A DNA stretch of 16,348 nt from Bacteroidales bacterium UBA3816 (GTDB lineage Bacteria > Bacteroidota > Bacteroidia > Bacteroidales > P3), in NCBI GenBank assembly GCA_002368955.1, contig DFDY01000003.1:1-16348 (forward strand), in the 5' to 3' direction. The notes beneath the pieces are model-generated. The model did not search any database. It was not told where the DNA came from and was given only the letters and a program-made list of their open reading frames with translations. The translations under genes were made by a program, and so were the position numbers. Shown here piece after piece: positions 7,209-14,512 of the stretch. The stretch's first letter is position 1. Every line of letters starts with the position of its first letter.

Positions 7209-7398
7209 CTGGTTTTTGAGGGGCAGGTGCATCGGTGTGCTGTTTTTCCACCCGCGGCGCGGCTGCCGGTGGCATGGTTCTTGTGCGGATATATGTGTGC
7301 ATAGCCGTTCCTCTTGATGGTTTTTTGGTTTGTTATACGCCCTCTTTGTTTCTCTTCCACCTCTTCTCCATCACTTTTCTCGCCAGACATATCCTGTA

Positions 7399-7433
7399 CC
7401 CTCTCTCCTCAATTGTAGAGCGGAGGTGGAGGG
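7399..7433. repeat. Imperfect GC-rich palindrome
   Basis: CCCTC (7399-7403) pairs with GAGGG (7429-7433), and CCTC (7407-7410) pairs with GAGG (7423-7426), around a 12-base loop with a small internal bulge. No T-tract follows on either strand, so it is not an obvious terminator. The composition recalls the perfect repeat inside the peptidase gene at 4581-4608. Confidence 0.4.
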
Positions 7434-7542
7434 AATGAGATGCGAGGGGGGAGCGAAGCGGTTGCGTGGGTGAGAAAAAGCGTGAGCAGTGGCTCTGCAT
7501 GAACGTTTAAAGGTTAAATATTGTTAAATCCAAATATTTTTC

Positions 7543-7572
7543 TTGCTAGTTCCGAAAAGTGTCGTACCTTTG
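7543..7572 (+). promoter_or_regulatory. Bacteroidetes housekeeping promoter (TTG-N19-TAnnTTTG)
   Basis: TTG at 7543-7545, exactly 19 bp, then TACCTTTG at 7565-7572. This is a perfect match to the -33/-7 consensus used by the Bacteroidetes primary sigma factor. It points at the ABC ATPase gene, leaving a leader of about 85 bases. The expected start point near 7576-7580 lies within the inverted repeat that begins at 7575. Confidence 0.88.
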
Positions 7573-7574
7573 CA

Positions 7575-7596
7575 GTGTACTAGTAAACTAATACAC
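7575..7596. promoter_or_regulatory. Operator-like inverted repeat, probable GntR (YtrA-type) site
   Basis: Arms GTGTACTAGT (7575-7584) and ACTAATACAC (7587-7596) are inverted copies with one mismatch around a 2-bp centre. The repeat begins 3 bp after the -7 element, so a bound protein would block transcription initiation. The outer GTGTA/TACAC half-sites resemble, from memory, the AGTGTA/TACACT operator reported for Bacillus YtrA. A YtrA-type regulator is encoded in this same operon at 10277-10624, so autoregulation is the simplest reading. Binding itself is inferred. Confidence 0.65.
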
Positions 7597-7663
7597 CAGA
7601 ACAATAAATCGGTTTATAGACAGAAATACAGCAAATTAAACGAAAACATTAAAACACTAAGTT

Positions 7664-8500
7664 ATGATAGAAATTAAGAATTTAGACTTCAGCTACAAGA
7701 AAACGCCGGTGTTTCACAACATCAGCCTCAGTTTCGAGCCGGGCAACATTTATGGTCTGCTGGGCGAAAACGGAGTGGGCAAGACCACCCTCTTGAAAAT
7801 CATCAGCGGCCTGCAGTGTCCCCAGCAGGGCAGCTGCACCTTGGACGGGCACGTAAGTTTCGACCGCGAGCCTGACTTCCTCCAGAACATCGTCTTCCTG
7901 CCCGACGAGGTGGTGGTGCCCGAAGATGCCACGCCGGTCAAGTATGTCCGGGCCTTGGCCCCCTTCTATCCCAAGTATGCCTACGGCTACTTCCTGCACC
8001 TGATGCAGGACTTGGGGGTGGACCCCGAATGCCCCTTTAAGGAGATGAGCTACGGCCAGCAGAAGAAGTCGATGATTGCCTGCACCCTCTCGCTGGGCAC
8101 CGACTATGTGCTGCTGGACGAGCCCACCAACGGCCTCGACATTCCCTCCAAGGCCGACTTCCGCACCATTCTCTCCAAGCGTGCCACCGAGGGTTCCACC
8201 ATCATCATTTCCACCCACCAGGTGAAGGATGTGGAGAACCTCATCGACCCCATCATTATTCTCACGCACGACGACGTGCTGCTCAACGCCGACGTGCAGA
8301 CTGTCACCCGCAAGCTGCTCTTCACCTACGACATGGCGCCACGCCCCGAGGCTCTCTATAGCGAGCAGATGCCCGGCGGCTGCCTCAACGTGTGCATCAA
8401 CCGCGACGGCAGCGAGAGCCAGCTGAACATCGAAGGCCTCTTCAATGCCGTGCTGCGCAACAAGAGCGCCATCAAAGACCTTTTTGCCAAGGCCAACTAA
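7664..8500 (+). CDS. ABC transporter ATP-binding protein
   Basis: This 278-residue cytoplasmic ATPase would pair with the membrane protein encoded next. It has Walker A GENGVGKT (34-41), a signature segment MSYGQQKKS (128-136) in which LSGGQ is changed to SYGQQ, Walker B YVLLDEP (148-154), the D-loop segment NGLD (156-159) and the H-switch His185 (ISTHQ). At the usual Q-loop position the sequence reads IVFLPDE, with no glutamine. The degenerate signature and short length fit exporter-type ATPases found with YtrA-class GntR regulators. The region after residue 200 is a short accessory domain. It is the first gene after the promoter and operator at 7543-7596. The ATG at 7664 sits in an A-rich context with no Shine-Dalgarno sequence, as usual in the phylum. 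Confidence 0.95.
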   Translation: MIEIKNLDFSYKKTPVFHNISLSFEPGNIYGLLGENGVGKTTLLKIISGLQCPQQGSCTLDGHVSFDREPDFLQNIVFLPDEVVVPEDATPVKYVRALAPFYPKYAYGYFLHLMQDLGVDPECPFKEMSYGQQKKSMIACTLSLGTDYVLLDEPTNGLDIPSKADFRTILSKRATEGSTIIISTHQVKDVENLIDPIIILTHDDVLLNADVQTVTRKLLFTYDMAPRPEALYSEQMPGGCLNVCINRDGSESQLNIEGLFNAVLRNKSAIKDLFAKAN

Positions 8501-8544
8501 AAAGTCGAAAACACAACGAAGTATCACAAGATAAAACTAAAGAT

Positions 8545-9399
8545 ATGAACAAGAATTTTGAATGGACCCGTTTCTGCAAAGTGGTCCGCAAAGATTTCAA
8601 CAATATCTGGCAGAATGCCGGCACTTCCCTCCTCATCATCACCCTGCTGCCCCTGGCCGCATGGCTGCTGGTGTGGGCCTTCAGCGGCATAGACGATGTG
8701 CCTGCCATCCTGCCCGAAGTGCGCTGGTGCTTTATCTACGGAGTGGTGGTTCTGGCCTCCATGGTCAGCCCCTCGCGCATGTACCGCACCTGCAATCTGC
8801 CCAAGGAGGGCATCTACTTTGCCATGCTGCCCGCCTCCAAGTTGGAGAAATACCTCAGCATGTTGCTCTATTCCATCATTGTCTGCCCGCTGCTGTGCCT
8901 CTTTGGCAGCATCGTGCTCGACTACTTCCTCGCCCTGCTGCCCTTCGGCCCCTACAGCAAGTGGCTGTGGCAGACCGACCATCTGGCCGATATGCTCGAT
9001 TCCTACCATCAGTTGACGGCTGGCGTCTTTCCCAATGTCACTGAAGACACCCTAATCGTGGCGCAGACCTTTACTCCCGGCAAGATGTTGCTGTATGTTG
9101 TAATAGGCTATCTGCACACCGTCTCGCTCTATCTTTTCACCACCACCATCTTCAAGAAACACAAGGTGCTGCAAACCCTCCTCTGGACCTTTCTTATCAC
9201 CTTTGTGCTGGAGCTGATCTTCCTCCCCATTATGACCGCCATGATGCTCAACGGCAATCTGATGGATGAGATGATGGCCTTCGCCGACCCCATCCGCAGC
9301 ATGAATATTGCCTACAGTGTGGCTGTGGCTTGGAGCCTGGTGCTGACCACCCTCTTCTTCTGGTGGGCTAGCTATCGCCTGAAACACATGAAATATTAA
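8545..9399 (+). CDS. ABC transporter permease, six-TM membrane protein
   Basis: The 284-residue protein has about six hydrophobic segments (near 28-46, 61-76, 104-132, 181-201, 208-234 and 253-276) and no extracytoplasmic solute-binding domain, consistent with an exporter-type subunit. The segment after TM2, AMLPASKLEKYLS (93-105), resembles a motif in the cytoplasmic loop of permeases that partner single-domain ATPases. The open frame extends upstream to 8392, but that extension overlaps the ATPase gene and has no sensible composition. The ATG at 8545, 44 bp after the ATPase stop, begins the polar MNKNFEWTRF end expected of a cytoplasmic N-terminus. Its substrate is unknown; peptides, lipids or antibiotics are all possible. 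Confidence 0.88.
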   Translation: MNKNFEWTRFCKVVRKDFNNIWQNAGTSLLIITLLPLAAWLLVWAFSGIDDVPAILPEVRWCFIYGVVVLASMVSPSRMYRTCNLPKEGIYFAMLPASKLEKYLSMLLYSIIVCPLLCLFGSIVLDYFLALLPFGPYSKWLWQTDHLADMLDSYHQLTAGVFPNVTEDTLIVAQTFTPGKMLLYVVIGYLHTVSLYLFTTTIFKKHKVLQTLLWTFLITFVLELIFLPIMTAMMLNGNLMDEMMAFADPIRSMNIAYSVAVAWSLVLTTLFFWWASYRLKHMKY

Positions 9400-9423
9400 T
9401 TTGAACCCCAAAAGACTAACAAT

Positions 9424-10269
9424 ATGACACGCATAAGAACATTAATGGCAATGGCCGTGGTCGTGCTGAGCATGGCGGCCATGAGCGGCTGCAAATTGAC
9501 CAATCATCGCACCCCCGAAGAGATAGATTCCCTCTTCAGCATGAAGACCTCGTTTGGCGAAGACGGAATGTACAGAGGCGAGCGGGCCGACCGCTACCTG
9601 AAAGGCGGTGCCACCTTTGAGGCCGCTCAGGTGCGGTACCTCAGCATCGACTGGGTGGGCGACTCCATCTTGCTGAGAGCCTACGACGGCAACCAGGTGG
9701 TCATCAGCGAGGTGGCCGACACCCTGCTGACCGACACCACCACTATGCATTACTATCTGGACGATGATGGCGAGCTGACCATCACCTCACAGAAACCAGG
9801 CCTGCGGGTGTCCGGTGACGGCCTACCTCACAAGTACCTCCTGGTGCTTGTCCCCCGCACCCTGCGGCTGGCAGAGGTGGAGATAGACGGTACGGCCAAG
9901 CTCGTTATGGACAGCATCCGCTGCAGCGATTTGGAGATGAATCTCCTTTCGGGCAGCATCGCGCTGAACGAATGCGAGCTGGGCACTTGGGAACTCAACT
10001 CAGGCACCTCGCCCTTTGTGGATGCCACCTTCAGCCGTATGCCGAACGAGGTAGAGATAAACAGTATGGGATGCGTAGTGACCTTATATGTGCCCGAGGA
10101 TGCAGGCATGACCGTGGACATGGAGGGCATGAACCGCAAGCTCTCCTCCGAGCTGCCCATCGGCAAGAAGGGCAAGAAACATGTCATCGGCGACGGAGCC
10201 TGCCAGATAGAGTGCAACGCCGTCAGCGGCTCCTTGAGCATCAAAAAGAAAGATTCAAAAGTAAAATAA
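9424..10269 (+). CDS. Putative lipoprotein with DUF2807/DUF4097-like beta-solenoid
   Basis: The 281-residue protein has a lipoprotein signal (hydrophobic 7-20, then MSGC with Cys23; Met rather than Leu at -3). From about residue 60 the chain is a repetitive beta pattern with alternating short hydrophobic strands (VEIDGTAKLVMDSIRCSDLE, then LLSGSIALNECELGTWELNS and VDATFSRMPNEVEINSMGC). This is typical of the GIN-domain (DUF2807) or DUF4097 right-handed beta-helix folds seen beside envelope regulators. No acidic cluster follows the lipid cysteine (CKLTNHR), so it probably faces the periplasm. It lies 24 bp after the permease and 7 bp before the repressor. The protein could be an accessory or sensor subunit for the transporter; the role is inferred from position only. 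Confidence 0.75.
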   Translation: MTRIRTLMAMAVVVLSMAAMSGCKLTNHRTPEEIDSLFSMKTSFGEDGMYRGERADRYLKGGATFEAAQVRYLSIDWVGDSILLRAYDGNQVVISEVADTLLTDTTTMHYYLDDDGELTITSQKPGLRVSGDGLPHKYLLVLVPRTLRLAEVEIDGTAKLVMDSIRCSDLEMNLLSGSIALNECELGTWELNSGTSPFVDATFSRMPNEVEINSMGCVVTLYVPEDAGMTVDMEGMNRKLSSELPIGKKGKKHVIGDGACQIECNAVSGSLSIKKKDSKVK

Positions 10270-10276
10270 CCGAGCC

Positions 10277-10624
10277 ATGGACTTCAAGAAACAGAAACCG
10301 ATATACCTCCAGATAGCTGACACGCTTTGTGAGCGCATCATGACAGGCCAATGGGGCGACGATGAGCGGATACCCTCGGTGCGCGACGTGGCCGCAGAGC
10401 TGGGTGTCAACCCCAACACCGTCATGCGCACCTACGAATACCTACAAACCGCCGAGGTCATATACAACCGGCGCGGTGTGGGCTACTTTGTGGCCCCCAA
10501 GGCCAGCGAGCTTATCCTCAAACTGCATCGACAGGACTTCATGCACGACGAGCTGCCCTACATCGTCCAACGCATGAACATGCTGGGCCTCACCTGGGAA
10601 GACCTGATGCAAGTAACCAAATAG
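10277..10624 (+). CDS. GntR-family transcriptional repressor, YtrA subfamily
   Basis: The 115-residue protein has an N-terminal winged helix (about 1-73) with the GntR pattern: PIYLQIADTLCERIMTGQW (8-26), RIPSVRDVAAELGVNPNTVM (31-50, containing the recognition helix) and the wing NRRGVGYFVAP (64-74). A short helical tail (75-115, ending LTWEDLMQV) replaces a large ligand domain. That length and tail define the YtrA subgroup, usually repressors of ABC-transporter operons induced by cell-wall-active compounds. It is the fourth gene of its own operon, 7 bp after the lipoprotein gene and 13 bp before the outer-membrane gene. The inverted repeat at 7575-7596 is its likely operator. Confidence 0.95.
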   Translation: MDFKKQKPIYLQIADTLCERIMTGQWGDDERIPSVRDVAAELGVNPNTVMRTYEYLQTAEVIYNRRGVGYFVAPKASELILKLHRQDFMHDELPYIVQRMNMLGLTWEDLMQVTK

Positions 10625-10637
10625 GAGTAAATATAAA

Positions 10638-13064
10638 ATGAAAAGATTGTTTCTATTGCTGTTGGCTTTTGTGGCCATGACAGCCTCGGCCGAGGCTCAG
10701 AATTTAACCGTTAAGGGCAAGGTGCAAGACACCAAGAGTGGCGAGCCTCTGCCCTTGGTCAACGTGGGCCTGATGCGCACGACCGACACCGTGTTTATGC
10801 GCGGAGCCGCCACCGACTTCGATGGCACTTTCGAAATTAAGGATGTGAAACCCGGCAGCTATCTGCTCCAGGCCAGTTATGTGGGCTATGAGAGATATAC
10901 CCAGCTGGTGGAGGTGAAAAAGAATGTCAGCAACCTGGCCGTCGCGCTCAAGCCTGGGGCCACTACCCTGGAAACTTTGCAGGTGGTGGCCGAAAAGCCC
11001 CTCTATGTGATGGACGGCGAGAAGAACATGTACAACACCAAGGAGGATGCCTCCATCCAGACGGGTACCGCCAGCGACGCCCTGCAGAATGCGCCCGGAG
11101 TGGAGGTGGACGCCGAGGGCAACATCACCCTGCGCGGTGTGAGCAGCGTGGAGATATGGGTCAACGACCGCCCCTCGCACATGAACGAGGAGGCGTTGAA
11201 ACAGTATATCAAGCAGCTGCCCGCCAATGCCATCGAGCGCATCGAGGTCATCACCAATCCCTCGGCACGCTACTCCACCTCGGGCGGTGTCATCAATATC
11301 GTCACCAACCAGAAGGTGACCCGCAACGAGTTGCTCTGCGTGGGTGTGCGGGCAAGGACATCGCCCAGCGTGTCGCCGTGGGCTTCGTATGTGTGGGCCA
11401 ACGAGAAGGTGGATTTCAACTTCTACATCAATGCCGACTATTCTCGCCACCGCATGGAGGGCGACGGCACCAACACCCTGTACAACGACAATGGCGACAC
11501 CAGCCGCTTCCAAAGCAGTAACCGGAAGACCGAGGCTAACAATCTCGGTGGCTACACTGGGCTTAACCTCAACTGGAACATCTCAGATAAGACAAACCTC
11601 TCCACCTGGATGGGCATCTATCCTTATTGGGGTCGCAACCACACCGACCTTGACCTCCAGTATCGCGAGTATTTCCCCACGCTGCGCAACTTGGGCTATC
11701 ACTACACGATGAACAACGGCGATGGCTTTGGCTGGGGCGGCTATGCAGGTGCATGGCTGGAGCATCGTTTCGACACCACAGGCCGCAAGCTCTCCTTTAG
11801 CTTCAATGGCAACACCTGGAGCAACCGCGGTACTGGCAGCGAGACCTTTGCCTACTACGACCCCGCACGCGACACCCTTCAGCGCCGTACCAACGACCAT
11901 AGCAGCAATCCGTCGGGCAGCTTGTCGCTGGATTATACTCACCCGCTGAAGAACCAGTTCGAACTGCAGGTGGGTGCGGAGGCGGAGTTTGGTGGCGGCA
12001 CAGAGTATGTATGTCTTGACACCCTCAATGGTTCCGTCTATGAGCAGGTGCTGCTGCGCTCTCGCGAAGGTGTGGAACGTGGCACGGGTCTCAGCGGCTA
12101 TGTTACGTTGCAGAAACGCTGGGGCGGCTTCACCGCCAAGATGGGTTTGCGTGGCGAGCAGGAGTGGAAAAAGAGTACATGGAACTATCTGAACGGCACC
12201 GGTACCACCGTGGTGGACACCGCCTTCTTCGGCCTTGTCCCCAGCCTGCACCTGAGCTATCAAACCAAGACTTTTACCAGCTACAGCCTCAGCTACACCC
12301 GCCGTCACACAACGCCCGGCATGACGCAGCTGTCCCCCTTCCGCCGTTTTGACGACTACAGCTACGAGACGGGCAACCCCAACCTGCTTATCAGCTATAC
12401 CCACAACCTGGAGGCGGCTTTTAACAAGTACATCATGGGCTTCGGCAACATCGGCCTCAACGCCTATTACCGCGCCAACACCGACGAGATTGGCACCATG
12501 GCATACGCTGGCTATGCGCCTGAGTATTACGGTCCGGTGCTGGTCAACTACACCGTGCCGGAGAATATCGGCAGCAGCCATACCGAGGGCTTGGAGGCTA
12601 ACATCACCTACCGCCCCACGGGTTTCTTCAATGTGCGCCTGAATGCCTCGGTGTTCAACTATGGCTACAACTACAAAGACTTCTCCGACAGCAAGGTGAG
12701 CTGGAGCGCCCGCCTCAATGTGTGGGCCAAGCTGTGGGGCTGGCTCGAGGTGTTTGCCAACGCCCATTACAGCTCCCCCCGTCTGGGTCTCTACAGCATG
12801 AGTGTTGCCAACAAAGGTGTGGACTTTGGTGTGAGCAGCGACTTCTTCAACCGCCAGCTGAGCGTGAACCTCAACGTCCGCGACATTTTAGGCATGGCAC
12901 AGTGGGGTAACAACACCACGGCTCCCAGCTATCAGACCACCGGCAGTCAGCGTTACGACTCGCGATTTGTCAGCCTCGGCCTCACCTGGCGTATGGGCAA
13001 GATGGAGCTGGAAAGCAAAGCCCGCCAAGGTGCCACCGAAAGTATGGGAACCCCGCAGATTTGA
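10638..13064 (+). CDS. Outer-membrane beta-barrel protein with CarboxypepD_reg and TonB plug domains
   Basis: The 808-residue protein starts with a signal peptide (1-20, MKRLFLLLLAFVAMTASAEA). A CarboxypepD_reg-like beta-sandwich follows (22-106: TVKGKVQDTKSGEPLPLVNV, DFDGTFEIKDVKPGSY, YVGYERY). A plug domain spans about 110-225 (ETLQVVAEKP, SDALQNAPGVEVDAEGNITL, IERIEVITNPSARYSTSGG, INIVTNQK). The remainder is a barrel rich in alternating aromatic strands, probably the OMP_b-brl_3 family. It ends with a final strand (RFVSLGLTWRMG) followed by a polar tail. Such proteins are TonB-dependent-receptor relatives; some take up ligands and others act in signalling or export. It directly follows the repressor gene (13 bp). 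No SusD-like partner is present, so a glycan-uptake role is unlikely. Confidence 0.9.
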   Translation: MKRLFLLLLAFVAMTASAEAQNLTVKGKVQDTKSGEPLPLVNVGLMRTTDTVFMRGAATDFDGTFEIKDVKPGSYLLQASYVGYERYTQLVEVKKNVSNLAVALKPGATTLETLQVVAEKPLYVMDGEKNMYNTKEDASIQTGTASDALQNAPGVEVDAEGNITLRGVSSVEIWVNDRPSHMNEEALKQYIKQLPANAIERIEVITNPSARYSTSGGVINIVTNQKVTRNELLCVGVRARTSPSVSPWASYVWANEKVDFNFYINADYSRHRMEGDGTNTLYNDNGDTSRFQSSNRKTEANNLGGYTGLNLNWNISDKTNLSTWMGIYPYWGRNHTDLDLQYREYFPTLRNLGYHYTMNNGDGFGWGGYAGAWLEHRFDTTGRKLSFSFNGNTWSNRGTGSETFAYYDPARDTLQRRTNDHSSNPSGSLSLDYTHPLKNQFELQVGAEAEFGGGTEYVCLDTLNGSVYEQVLLRSREGVERGTGLSGYVTLQKRWGGFTAKMGLRGEQEWKKSTWNYLNGTGTTVVDTAFFGLVPSLHLSYQTKTFTSYSLSYTRRHTTPGMTQLSPFRRFDDYSYETGNPNLLISYTHNLEAAFNKYIMGFGNIGLNAYYRANTDEIGTMAYAGYAPEYYGPVLVNYTVPENIGSSHTEGLEANITYRPTGFFNVRLNASVFNYGYNYKDFSDSKVSWSARLNVWAKLWGWLEVFANAHYSSPRLGLYSMSVANKGVDFGVSSDFFNRQLSVNLNVRDILGMAQWGNNTTAPSYQTTGSQRYDSRFVSLGLTWRMGKMELESKARQGATESMGTPQI

Positions 13065-13069
13065 ATTCG

Positions 13070-13081
13070 TTAGTACACTAA
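13070..13081. promoter_or_regulatory. Possible second operator core (TAGTnnACTA)
   Basis: TTAGTACACTAA is a 12-bp inverted repeat in the 33-bp gap before the next gene. Its core TAGT-2-ACTA equals the centre of the operator at 7575-7596 (TAGT-AA-ACTA). The outer GTGTA/TACAC half-sites are absent and no promoter consensus is seen, so this may be chance. Confidence 0.25.
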
Positions 13082-13097
13082 ACTATATCTGCATATT

Positions 13098-14453
13098 ATG
13101 AGAAAGATAGCATTAGCTTTTAGTTTTTACCTTTTAGTTTTTAGTTTTGCACAGGCTCAAGAGAACTACCTGACCCTGCGTGGGCGCGTGACCGACGCCG
13201 AAACCAAAGAGGGGCTGCCTGCCGTGACCGTCTACCTGGCCAGTCAGGCCGTCTACACCCAGACCAACAGCGACGGCCAGTATGTGCTGAAGGTGCCGGA
13301 CAGCCTTGCTCAGGGCAGCGTGGTCTATGCCCTCATGGGCTACCACCGCGACACTGTGCTGCTTGCGGCGGCCCAACTGAAACCCAATCGGGCTTTGCGG
13401 TCCGACGGCGGCCGCTGGCTGAGGGAGGTCTCCGTCACCGAGTACTCGCCCAAAGCGGTGCGCAAGCTGCTGATGGATGCCGTGGACCGCATTCCGCAGA
13501 ACTACGAGACCGACAGCATGGTGGGCACTTGGTTCTATCGCGACGTGCGCCTGATGAACGGCGAGCTCTTCCTCTTCGACGAGATGGTCTTCGACGCCCT
13601 GCGCGTGGGCTACGACAAGCATCACAAGCTGAAGAAGTTGAACAACCGCAAGGGCCCATACGGCGCGGTGTTGATAGACTATAAGCGGCCCATCGAGAGC
13701 AACTTCACTACCATCCGCCACGACCGCCTGCTGCTCTGCGACACCGGCTATGTCAGCCGTGTCACCAATGGCATGGCCGACAATTACATTGCCTACTCCG
13801 AGCACGAGGTTCTCTTCGACCCTGTGGAGGTGCCCAACACCCAGGTCTATTTGGCCGACCGTTATGTCAAGAAGGCTAAAAACCTACAGATGCACGAGAT
13901 CGTCGATGCCGACGGCAAGGAGTACTACGTCATCACCAAAGACCTAGATATGGCCCAAAAGAACATGATTACGCTCCGCCAATCCGTGCGCATCACCATT
14001 GCCAAGAGCAACCTGGCCATCGTCAGCTACGAGGAGTCGCAATACTTCATGATGCACCCCTACTTCCCGCTCAAGCAGGTCTTCAAGCAAGCCGGCGTCG
14101 ACTCCATAGCCTACGAGACCCACAACACCTACCACTACGGGCAAGTGGGTGGCCGCTACACCCTCACCTCCTACACCCGCCACGAACACACCTACCTCTT
14201 CTGTGCCGAGAACAGCCCTTTGGGTGCCCGCCGCCAGCACATGGAGAAACGGTGCACCTGCGTGCTCACTGGGCAGCACAAAGAAGGAGCCTCGTTCCTG
14301 CATAACAACGTCATACAGGAACCCGGCGAAGTGCTGGTCACCAACCGCCATGCCGACCACAAGCAGTATGACGAAGCCTTCTGGCAGCAGTACAACTTCA
14401 TCCCCCTCGAAGCCTCCATCCGTCAGAAACTGGAACAGAAACTAAAAAAATAA
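13098..14453 (+). CDS. Exported CarboxypepD_reg-domain protein of unknown function
   Basis: The 451-residue protein has a signal peptide (1-20, ending FAQAQ) and a CarboxypepD_reg-like beta-sandwich at 24-90 (LTLRGRVTDAETKEGLPAVT, NSDGQYVLKVP, ALMGYHRDTVLL). Its C-terminal region of about 360 residues is mixed and charged and matches no family that I recognise. There is no plug or long barrel, so it is not a TonB receptor. It resembles the CarboxypepD_reg proteins that Bacteroidales encode near receptors and that are thought to work at the cell surface or in the periplasm. It begins 33 bp after the outer-membrane gene and probably extends the same operon. The DNA encoding the signal peptide is a run of TTTTAGTTTTTA repeats (13117-13148). 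The start is the first ATG ahead of that peptide. Confidence 0.85.
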   Translation: MRKIALAFSFYLLVFSFAQAQENYLTLRGRVTDAETKEGLPAVTVYLASQAVYTQTNSDGQYVLKVPDSLAQGSVVYALMGYHRDTVLLAAAQLKPNRALRSDGGRWLREVSVTEYSPKAVRKLLMDAVDRIPQNYETDSMVGTWFYRDVRLMNGELFLFDEMVFDALRVGYDKHHKLKKLNNRKGPYGAVLIDYKRPIESNFTTIRHDRLLLCDTGYVSRVTNGMADNYIAYSEHEVLFDPVEVPNTQVYLADRYVKKAKNLQMHEIVDADGKEYYVITKDLDMAQKNMITLRQSVRITIAKSNLAIVSYEESQYFMMHPYFPLKQVFKQAGVDSIAYETHNTYHYGQVGGRYTLTSYTRHEHTYLFCAENSPLGARRQHMEKRCTCVLTGQHKEGASFLHNNVIQEPGEVLVTNRHADHKQYDEAFWQQYNFIPLEASIRQKLEQKLKK

Positions 14454-14459
14454 TCTACC

Positions 14460-14476
14460 GGGTGTAAGAAACACCC
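14460..14476. terminator. Hairpin in the gap after the CarboxypepD_reg gene
   Basis: GGGTGT (14460-14465), a 5-base loop (AAGAA) and ACACCC (14471-14476) form a perfect 6-bp stem 6 bases after the stop codon. No T-tract follows on the plus strand. On the minus strand the stem is followed by a seven-T run (complement of the A run before the stop). It may slow or trim the transcript between the genes, or stop antisense transcription. Confidence 0.35.
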
Positions 14477-14512
14477 ACCCACAAACGAATACATAATAAA
14501 AAACATAAAAAC

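Larger units (their letters stand above)
7086..7663. other. Divergent intergenic region (578 bp)
   Basis: This gap separates the minus-strand polysaccharide operon from the plus-strand ABC-transporter operon. It holds a terminator-like hairpin (7188-7208), an imperfect CCCTC/GAGGG palindrome (7399-7433), the plus-strand promoter (7543-7572) and an operator-like repeat (7575-7596). An inverted GAAC/GTTC pair lies near 7136-7147 in the presumed leader of the Wzz-like gene. The open frames in it have unnatural composition and no recognisable domain, so I call no gene. Most of 7209-7500 remains unexplained and could hide a small RNA. Confidence 0.7.

Noticed and set aside
7184..7390. 68-codon minus-strand frame in the divergent gap
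   Set aside because: Lys/Arg/Gly-rich composition with no secondary-structure pattern or domain, and it overlaps the terminator-like hairpin.
7682..8527. 281-codon minus-strand frame
   Set aside because: It is opposite the ABC ATPase, whose Walker A, Walker B and signature motifs are all present on the plus strand.
10277..10624. Reading the GntR protein as a full-length MocR or FadR type
   Set aside because: At 115 residues it has only the winged helix and a short tail, with no aminotransferase or ligand domain; YtrA-type length is normal and the gene is not truncated.
11583..12767. Long open frame (394 codons) on the minus strand
   Set aside because: It is the antisense of the outer-membrane barrel gene; its His/Val/Ala/Gly-rich composition is typical of a GC-rich shadow frame, and no domain is visible.
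10638..13064. SusC/RagA glycan-uptake receptor
   Set aside because: No SusD/RagB partner and no glycoside hydrolases are nearby, and 808 residues is shorter than usual SusC proteins.
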